Origin: Glandiceps talaboti
Lineage: Eukaryota > Hemichordata > Enteropneusta > Spengelidae
Direction: 5' to 3'
Assembly (NCBI RefSeq): GCF_964340395.1
Contig: NC_135549.1
Span: 24,430,342-24,494,341, forward strand
Length of the DNA: 64,000 bases
Part shown: positions 56,762 to 64,000 of the stretch, in pieces
Numbering within the stretch: the first letter of the stretch is position 1
Layout: every line of letters begins with the position of its first letter
Notes under the pieces: generated by a model
The model's database searches: none
Told to the model about the DNA's origin: nothing
What the model saw: the letters and a program-made list of their open reading frames with translations, nothing else
Program-made: the position numbers and the translations under genes

Positions 56762-59387
56762 TACATTGAAACACTTCAGTTTGAAAGCATGTAGATATAA
56801 TATCTTCAGAGTTGTAATAGTTCATTGAGAAGTCTAGTAGAGGTATCATCTACAAAGTTGTAACAGTTCAGTGAGAAAACTTGTAGGAATCGAAGGTGAC
56901 AAAAAGGTCGGATATCAATAAAAAAAGTTACTTCCATCAAAATGTTGTTAAATCTATTTAATTTATTTTAAATTATAATAACAACAGAGGAGATATGATT
57001 GCCATTTTGTTTGATTTGTAGTAGAAGTGATGATATCTGCACATTATGCCATGTACCAGTTGTCAAAACTGTTGAGATTGAAATATTGAAAGATGTTGTA
57101 TTCCAAAAAAAGTGATCATGTATGTACCTGTACAAAAATGTAAATTGCGTAATTTACATTATGTTTACATTGATTCAAAATATTTTTTCTTCTTTTGAAA
57201 ATTGTCTGTAATTTGTACTTTGAATTATTTAAAAAAGATATTTTCCCTTCAAAAAATTTATTTCAGTTCAAGTTGTGTAAATAGTAATTTGCAGTATTAT
57301 TTATGTTTTGAAATATTCCGGTGTTGCAAAAAAAAAATAAAAAAAATAATTATGGGTGTAAAATGTACTTTGCAGTATTCTTTGTATATTTTGAAATATT
57401 CAAATACAAAGGTATAATTTATGATGTTTGTAATTTTAGAACATTTCTTGTGAGAAATTAGTTGTAAATATTTGTCAAGGCAATATATTGTCATTTTGAT
57501 AGCAGTGAGCTTTTGAGTATTTGTATATTTTTTGTGTGGGTTATATTGAAAAGTGAAAATGACTAAGATTATTAAAGATTACAAATGTGAAATACCTTCA
57601 TATTTAGTTGTCTTGCAGTGGCCCTTGTAATGAGAGGTATCATAATGGTGATGTATATCTAAGTGTCCGTCTGTCCATCCATCCATGTGTGTGTATTTAT
57701 GTGTCTGTGTGTCTGTCTGTCAGTCAGTCTGTCTGTCTGTCTGTGTCCACAATATCTCAAACACCACTGGGCCGATTGTCATAAAATTTTGGTACTTACC
57801 TTTGATAGCCACTCGAAGTGGGTGCTATAATTTCAATGGGCTCCGTCCATCCATCCATCAGTCCTGCATGCGTGTGTCCATCTCTAATATGTCATTTCTC
57901 AGACATGCAATAAGCTATTATATTCATACCTGGCACAATAGGTGGCATATTATGTGGTACATGTGCATGTCATTTGATAAAATTGCAATCATGTTTGTAG
58001 TTAAAAAATCAATACTTGCTGCATAAACCAAAAACTGTAATACATAAGACACTCAAAATAATTTGATTTCAAATCCAAGACTTTGTCTATGTTGTTGTTA
58101 ATGTATAGATGGCAAGATTACGTTAGAAAGGTGACAACAGTTTGAGTTCACAAAAATATCTGTTTTGTATATCCCTTGTAAAAGCCAATGCCCCCTGTGA
58201 TATAAGTAATCCATCCTGAACTTCAGTTGGAAATTGAACTGCAATAAAGTTAAACTGTTTTCCATGTACGGTACTTAATTCAAGTATTTCCTATTACTTT
58301 CTCTGTGTCTTGGTCCAGGGTAGCAAGTGTATGTGTTTTCGTTTTACTTGAATAAGGATTCTTTCGATCAGTCTTGGAGGTTAAATAGTCCTCAGGTGTA
58401 GTTTTCATCAATTATATTTTTCAGACCTAAAATTATGTTTTAAACAGAATCTCTCCCCCCCCCCCCTAAAAAAAATGTGGGGAGATTTTTAGCAGTTCTT
58501 GTGTGCCTTCCCTAGGCCTCCCACTGAGTTTCAACTTGCCTGCCAACCCACTACCCACCCAATGTTGTGTTTTTCCCTCCCACTATATCAACATCAGGAC
58601 TTCCCCACTGTAATTCTTTCTTTTAAATCTACTCTACACAGCAACACAACACAGTGGTTGGGGGGGTAAGGTCAACTTTCTTTGTAGTTGACAATACACA
58701 ATTATGCAGTACATAGAAATAAAAAGAGAGAAAAAAAAATTTGCTGCACAATGGCTCTATAGCAATAGTAATAAAGTTAGGGACCGGTCAGTTTCTTTGG
58801 TGGGGGGGGGGGGCGCGTTGGATTTGTAGGGAGGGTCACCCTGCTTTTGAAATTGGCATGCTGTCATGCTGTCTTGAAAAATTGTGGATGGGGGGGGGGG
58901 GTCATTATGTTTTGGATTGTGATGGAAGAAAAAAATCCTTGTCTACAATGTCATATAGCCTTGTCTAAAATGTGGTACATGTAAACATTTGTTCTTGTCC
59001 CTGTTTCTTACATGAATTCTTTAATATTACTTATACCCTTCAGCTGTCAAAATGTTGACTCAGTGTTTGACATGTACAGGATTCGCAGTCCTCTACCGGA
59101 GCTAATATTAAAGTTTGTGTAGCGGGTATAACAAGGTCTGAAAATGAAATGCAAGAGTACGGCTCAAACCAAAATAGTTTGCCAAAATTACGAGAAAAAT
59201 AGTTGTGGCGAGTAGTATTAAAAATAAGTCACACTACTGCACCATGAATGGAGTAGTGACTGCACAGAAAGAAGGAGGGCACAACTGGTACCATTCAAAG
59301 GAAATGGTAAACATTTATTTAAAAAAAAAGAGAAGAATTTTACACAGGTCTTCATATGCTCTCCACTATAAGACATGTCTTGTTGTT
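56761..59387. other. Intergenic, repeat-rich
   Basis: 57660-57745 is a (TGTC)n-type microsatellite followed by GGGCCGATTGTCATAAAATT, a diverged relative of the motif after the microsatellite in the 30.4-kb element. 58440-58640 is C-rich. 58770-58980 is one arm of a dispersed inverted pair. No exon was found. Confidence 0.45.
58775..58985. repeat. G-run dispersed repeat, inverted mate at 63725-63940
   Basis: AGGGACCGGTCAGTTTCT, GGATTTGTAGGGAG, TGAAATTGGCATG, AAATTGTGGATG followed by G-runs, and GTCTAAAATGTGGTACATGT are all present in inverse order and orientation at 63725-63940. Confidence 0.78.
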
Positions 59388-59625
59388 TAAATGGAGATGA
59401 TTGTAGTTATCATACATTACGATGTACAAAAATATATAGGAATTAGACTAAATATATACATAGACATTGAATATCCAATATCTAAACATAGACTGGGCCA
59501 GGCACTTTCAGTCACAGTGTTTGCCACATATTATTTCAAAGTGTCCTAAATTGGTAATATGTTTTTGCACAATTCCACATGTTCAGGTCAATGGAGGAAC
59601 AGATTTTAGAGCCAATAAATCTTAA
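59388..59625. repeat. Dispersed repeat, inverted mate of 21843-22090
   Basis: Reverse-complement relationship over its length (ACATTGAATATCCAATAT, CAGGCACTTTCAGTC, GGAACAGATTTTAGAGCC). Confidence 0.75.
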
Positions 59626-60930
59626 GGTATTTCATTTCTTATGTGTTACATATACAGCTACACATGCAAGTTTTTCTACCACAAGATGACACAATGCAAC
59701 TCATGGCGTGCAATAGCGAGAAGTCATTTCTAACAAATAACTGTTGCTTAAACGTGGCCATGGTGCAGCATTGTGACGCCATACCATATGTAATGGATGT
59801 ATCAAGAGACAGAGTTTATGTTATATTTGAATGTATATTTATAGCTATTTGTTTATGGTTTATTTATGCATTTTTTTGTTTAATAGCTCGCACAGCGCCT
59901 GCAAGCGGCAGTGTAGTGGCTCAATGACTAGTACGCATGCACGTCCTATATACTATGCAATGTTTTTTTTTGTGGTTTACCCAAGGATGCATTGCAGTAC
60001 AATGAATATGCATGCAAGTTCTATGTACGATGTGCAATCAGCGAAAGAACCATCAAGTATCAGAAACTATTCTTTATAACTTACATAGGGTTGAAATATG
60101 TTCTTAAAAAGTTAAATGGCATCATTATAGTAAAGGTCAGCACATCTAATGGTAGTATCATTGGTAGGGGTTGTTTAAGGCAATTTTAGAATATCTTGGC
60201 AAACATTTCGCATCTTTAAAAGCCAATATCATCTCAAATTAGAATAAGGTGAAATATTTAAGAAAAGTTTAATACATTATGATAGTAAAAAGTTGTTCAT
60301 GCATCTTATTTTTGGTTGAATGCATGAGTGACCTTTGGGGTGTGGGAGTCCTTGGGGTTTTCCCCTGGCAGATCTGGAGTTTTTGCTTCTATTAAGGCAA
60401 TGTTTACGTTATCCATAGCCTTTGAGTTAATATTTGCAAGCTTCAAAAAGCTAACATGTAAGTTTTAAATGAGTTTTCCATGTCACATAAAAATGGGCCC
60501 GTAACATTGGTATAGTATATATATTAATAGTGCATGCATGGTAAAGTCACCGTTATGTTAGAGAACTTTAGGTGGTCATACCTTGTGAATCTGATGAGAT
60601 GTGGTGATTTGTAGTGTCGATAACATGTAGTGTCCAAAAATAGAAAGTGTATTAATCCCTTCTGATAAGTTAATTCATACTGACGAGTAGAACAATTTAG
60701 ATTTTTTAAAAATATTTTTTATTTCCAATACAACTGCAAGACAATACAAAGGTAAACTATACATTACAGAGAAAACACAGGACGTAGAAACGGAGAGAGG
60801 GGGGGGGGAGGGTTAGTTAACTTAATTAAATAAATTAATACATGGGATTGGAAATAATTACAATTGATAAAAAATAATGTACCAATATCTTGAAGAGAAG
60901 CACAGAATCCTAACTTAGTCGCAGAAATAA
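59626..60930. other. Intergenic, nothing recognised
   Basis: A 94-codon frame at 59643-59927 ends in a hydrophobic stretch but has no family resemblance and no splice context, so I do not call it. AT-rich otherwise, with a G-run at 60801. Confidence 0.35.
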
Positions 60931-62729
60931 ACAAGCGACCTATCGGTCAGAATAGCTCCGCTGTTTTGTTTTTTTTAATTTAATTTTTTATTTTGGTGAC
61001 ATGTAGAAGTGGTTCAGTTCCTCAGCTCTTCACTATGCAGTTTTGTTTTAGCAATGTAATAAAGTGGTTACTGGTTTCATATGATGTCTCACTATAAAAC
61101 ACATTTTACACAGAAGTTGGTAATGTATTGTACTTTTATACCATAGTCACCATTTTATAACAAAAATCTACTGTTATGAAAAATTGCACAAAATCTCAGA
61201 AAAAAAATGACTGGGAAATGCACACAAGAAAAAGAAAACAACAATTCTGTGAATAATGACACTCTGAACGCAGCGATTTCTCGGACGATGTTACCACTGT
61301 AACGTATGGTTGACAACGACTTGCTTCCGGGTTAGTCCCTCGTGCATCTTGGTACTTGGGATTGTCGCCGTACGGAAACTAAGATGGCGATTAATACATA
61401 CATCGTCTGATATTTTAATTTACAGAGTTTCCTGTGACCGGCGCCTGTCAGCAGACTCGGTCATTTTTTTTCATCATTCCATTGTATTTAAACCTTGTAC
61501 TTGACATTTTGCAATATTTATAATTCTCAACAAAATACCTCAACATGCCTCGCTTCGCTCGTACTCAAAGCAGCCCCGGTATGATCACTGACATGACGAA
61601 AGAGAACCTTTTGGGATTTACATGTAAAACGGGGAAAGATACGCAAAACATAATGCAAAGTCTGAAGCCAAATTAAAGTTGTAATTATTTTAATTATTTT
61701 TACTTGCCAAATATTTGCATTTTGGAAATGGCAAGACACGTTCATGTCGTTTAACTTTACATGTGAACTGTCGGCCAATAAACAAAGTTTGATCGATTCA
61801 GAGTCGGCAGTGAGACTGCTCTTGCATAACTTCGACCGCATGCCTAGGCATGCCTTCCTTATGCAAGTTGTCTTCATTCTGGTTCACTGTCACTCCAAAT
61901 TGCACGACAATATAGAATTAATCACAAGTTGCATGTTATCTGAAAACATCACACTTTTATAGTGGGTCTGAAGTGTGATTTTAGTGAGTACCAAGAACGT
62001 CCTGTGTTGTTACTTGCTGTGGAAAATCGCCCGGTCAAATGAGGTCAGCTTCAGCTTCTGGTCGAATCAGGATAGAGTATGCAAATGAGGATGTTGCGGA
62101 CTGGCTGATTATGTAGAAGGGGTGCAGAATTTGGATTTGAAGTTTACAACCCTGTTTCGAACAAACGCTTGTCATTTGGGCGCCCAATGCGTAGAATTAT
62201 GACTATAGCACATATTACATTGCTTGTTTGACATCAATAGTGTCTTTTGAAAAGTGGCAGTTTACTTAGAGTCTCATCGACTGATTTCCAATATGGCGTC
62301 GGTCATAATGCTCATTAACATATTCATTTTTGTTTAAATTACAAAAAAAAAAATCATAAAAAATAAAAATGAAGACGTGCTGACTTGAAATTAACAAATC
62401 TAAGTAAACTACCCTCTGTGCATCAACACACCGGATATCAAAGCAATCTGATAGGAAGTTTTCGAGGAGATGATGAAAATGTCATTTTTTGAAAAAAAAA
62501 TCATAAAAAATTGAAAATGGCACAGATCAACTTGGCATGAACAAATCTGAATAGCCTCCCCCAAGGGAACATGCACACCAAATATCGAAGAATTCTGACT
62601 GTCACTTTCGGAGAAGATGATGAAAATATAAAAGTTTGACGGACACCAATGATTCCACCTATATCTATACCTTAATACAACCTATACCTAAAGCTACGCT
62701 TTCAGCTTTCGCTGACAGCGGAGCTAAAA
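60931..62729 (-). mobile_element. Inverted-ended element, copy B (1.8 kb)
   Basis: Reverse-oriented copy of 41283-43596, from ACAAGCGACCTATCGGTCAG to CGCTGACAGCGGAGCTAAAA. It lacks the internal inverted duplication of copy A and a further stretch near 43080-43290. The same TAGCTCCGCTG / CAGCGGAGCTA ends are present. Confidence 0.75.
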
Positions 62730-62783
62730 ACTTATCCCTACCCAGATGAAAAAGCAGTTGCATGACTTACAGTAACGTAATAA

Positions 62784-63486
62784 TTACAAAGCTAATGATT
62801 CCCATTTATGCTCCAGGGTTCCTCTGCGAGCAAATTTAATTTCCATATCTCTAACACTTTTGAGATAACTAATAAATGATCCAAAATTGGAGTCTGGACG
62901 CCTTTCAATTAACCAAGCTTTATACAAAAAAAAATTGCCCAAGATGATAAGGTTATTGACTAAATTGAAGATCTTGGCGCAAATGCCAAACTTACCAAAA
63001 ATCACATCTGAAATAGACAAATGAATATCAGGAACAAAATTAAGGAGTAAAATAAACTTGTCCCAAAAAGCTGTAGCTGCAGGACACTCCCAAAGGAGGT
63101 GATGTAAATCTTTATTTTCAGGGCACCAGTTGCAACAACTGATGTCTTTAATTCCCCATGTATTTAATTTCTGGTTTGTGGCGAGAATGTTATGCAAGAT
63201 TTTAAACTGAAAATTCCTGATTTTTTCCTCTGTGGTTACCCTAAATGAAAGATTCTATATAGTTTTCCAGTCAAACTGTGAACAATCAAAGGATGAATCC
63301 CATTTCTCCAATACCGTTGGGGCTTGAAAAACAGAGTGTAATAACAAATCATATACTTCCTTTGTAGTAACCTTATCAAGTAGTTTTCCTCCAACTATCG
63401 GAACAAAGCGATTCACATCAGGTGTTTGAATAATATTGGGAATATGTGATCTCATCTCTGTCTTCCATTTACTTGGGATTTTAATT
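62784..63486 (-). pseudogene. LINE reverse transcriptase C-terminal fragment
   Basis: One frame on the - strand, broken by a single TAG at 63255-63257, encodes about 223 residues. It contains CCNWC, then HHLLWECPAATAFWDKF. This C-x2-C...H-x3-W-x-C...W pattern is the zf-RVT motif found downstream of the reverse transcriptase in many L1-like non-LTR retrotransposons. A KWKTEM segment and WKTI precede it, as expected of these C-termini. The RT domain itself is absent, so this is a 5'-truncated, dead copy. Confidence 0.72.
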
Positions 63487-63724
63487 TAGATTAACTTCTT
63501 TTACAAACTATCTCTGAAGATTACCATTACGAAACCTTCAAGTTCACTTTTGCCCCAAAGTGCAATATAAGTGAAGCATTGATTGTGAAACAACCAAGCA
63601 TTTACATGACAAGTTCTGTAACTAGTGTGGTAGCTAGGTAATACATGTATATGTATATGTATAGTTATGTTTGAACTAATAAGTAATATTAAGGAATTCA
63701 TGTAAGAAAGTGGGACAAGAACAC

Positions 63725-63940
63725 ATATTGACATGTACCACATTTTAGACAAGGCTATATGCCATTGTAGAAAAGTTTTTTTTTCTTCAACCACAATCCA
63801 AAACACAATGACCCCCCCCTCATCCACAATTTCCAAAACAGCATGCCCCCCCCCCCTACTGCCAATTTCAAAAATATGGTTACACTCCCTACAAATCCAC
63901 CCCCGACCGCAGAAACTGACCGGTCCCTAACTTTATTACT
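63725..63940. repeat. C-run dispersed repeat, inverted mate of 58775-58985
   Basis: See 58775. Poly-C runs of 7 and 12 here correspond to the G-runs there. Open frames on either strand are artefacts. Confidence 0.75.
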
Positions 63941-64000
63941 ATTCATTTATCAGAAAAGGTGTGACAACCTTTGCCCTCCTACATGGTACATACCTCTCAA

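Noticed and set aside
59643-59927. 94-codon frame with a hydrophobic C-terminal half
   Set aside because: No homology recognised, no promoter or splice evidence, and frames of this length are common by chance in this window.

Overview
The window is AT-rich animal nuclear DNA. It has spliced genes with GT-AG introns, long introns, abundant microsatellites, and many small inverted-repeat elements. The gene content (a GDP-fucose transporter, a spliced coiled-coil gene) and the repeat style suggest a marine invertebrate such as a lancelet, hemichordate or mollusc. The sequence alone does not fix the phylum.

Layout. 1-255 is the last coding exon of SLC35C1 (Golgi GDP-fucose transporter), + strand. 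256-6065 is intergenic and holds repeats: two MITE families, a tandem array carrying four CCAAT boxes, and a tetranucleotide microsatellite. 6066-21405 is a young array of three segmental duplicates (units 1-3). Each has one intact, intronless 515-codon gene on the - strand for a membrane-anchored HXXXD acyltransferase of the condensation-domain / alcohol-acetyltransferase type. A fourth intact copy lies at 32274-33821. The downstream flank of what looks like the same ancestral unit survives, diverged, at 26385-27735, separated from the fourth gene by 4.5 kb of other DNA. A broken, partly inverted fifth fragment lies at 35424-36090. 21406-26384 and 27736-32240 carry tandem repeats (a 110-bp array at 23.66-24.31 kb and a 145-bp array inside a terminal-inverted-repeat element at 30.4-31.7 kb).

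37612-38058 (-) encodes a 148-residue protein of unknown function, head to head with a ten-exon coiled-coil gene (+, 38612-54871, about 415 residues). They share a 553-bp interval with a perfect CRE. Intron 2 of the coiled-coil gene is 6.9 kb. It opens with eleven tandem 42-bp copies of the exon-2 splice-donor region, followed by a degenerate array of acceptor-like motifs. It also holds a 2.3-kb inverted-repeat element and a 1.2-kb hAT-like fragment. A second, inverted copy of the 2.3-kb element lies at 60.9-62.7 kb. The window ends in repeats and a dead LINE reverse-transcriptase C-terminus (62784-63486, -).

The most unusual content is the homogenised acyltransferase array, whose copies carry incompatible mosaic variants (gene conversion), and the splice-donor minisatellite. 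The acyltransferase copies are predicted to do the same chemistry, acyl transfer at a membrane. Nothing in the window identifies their substrate.
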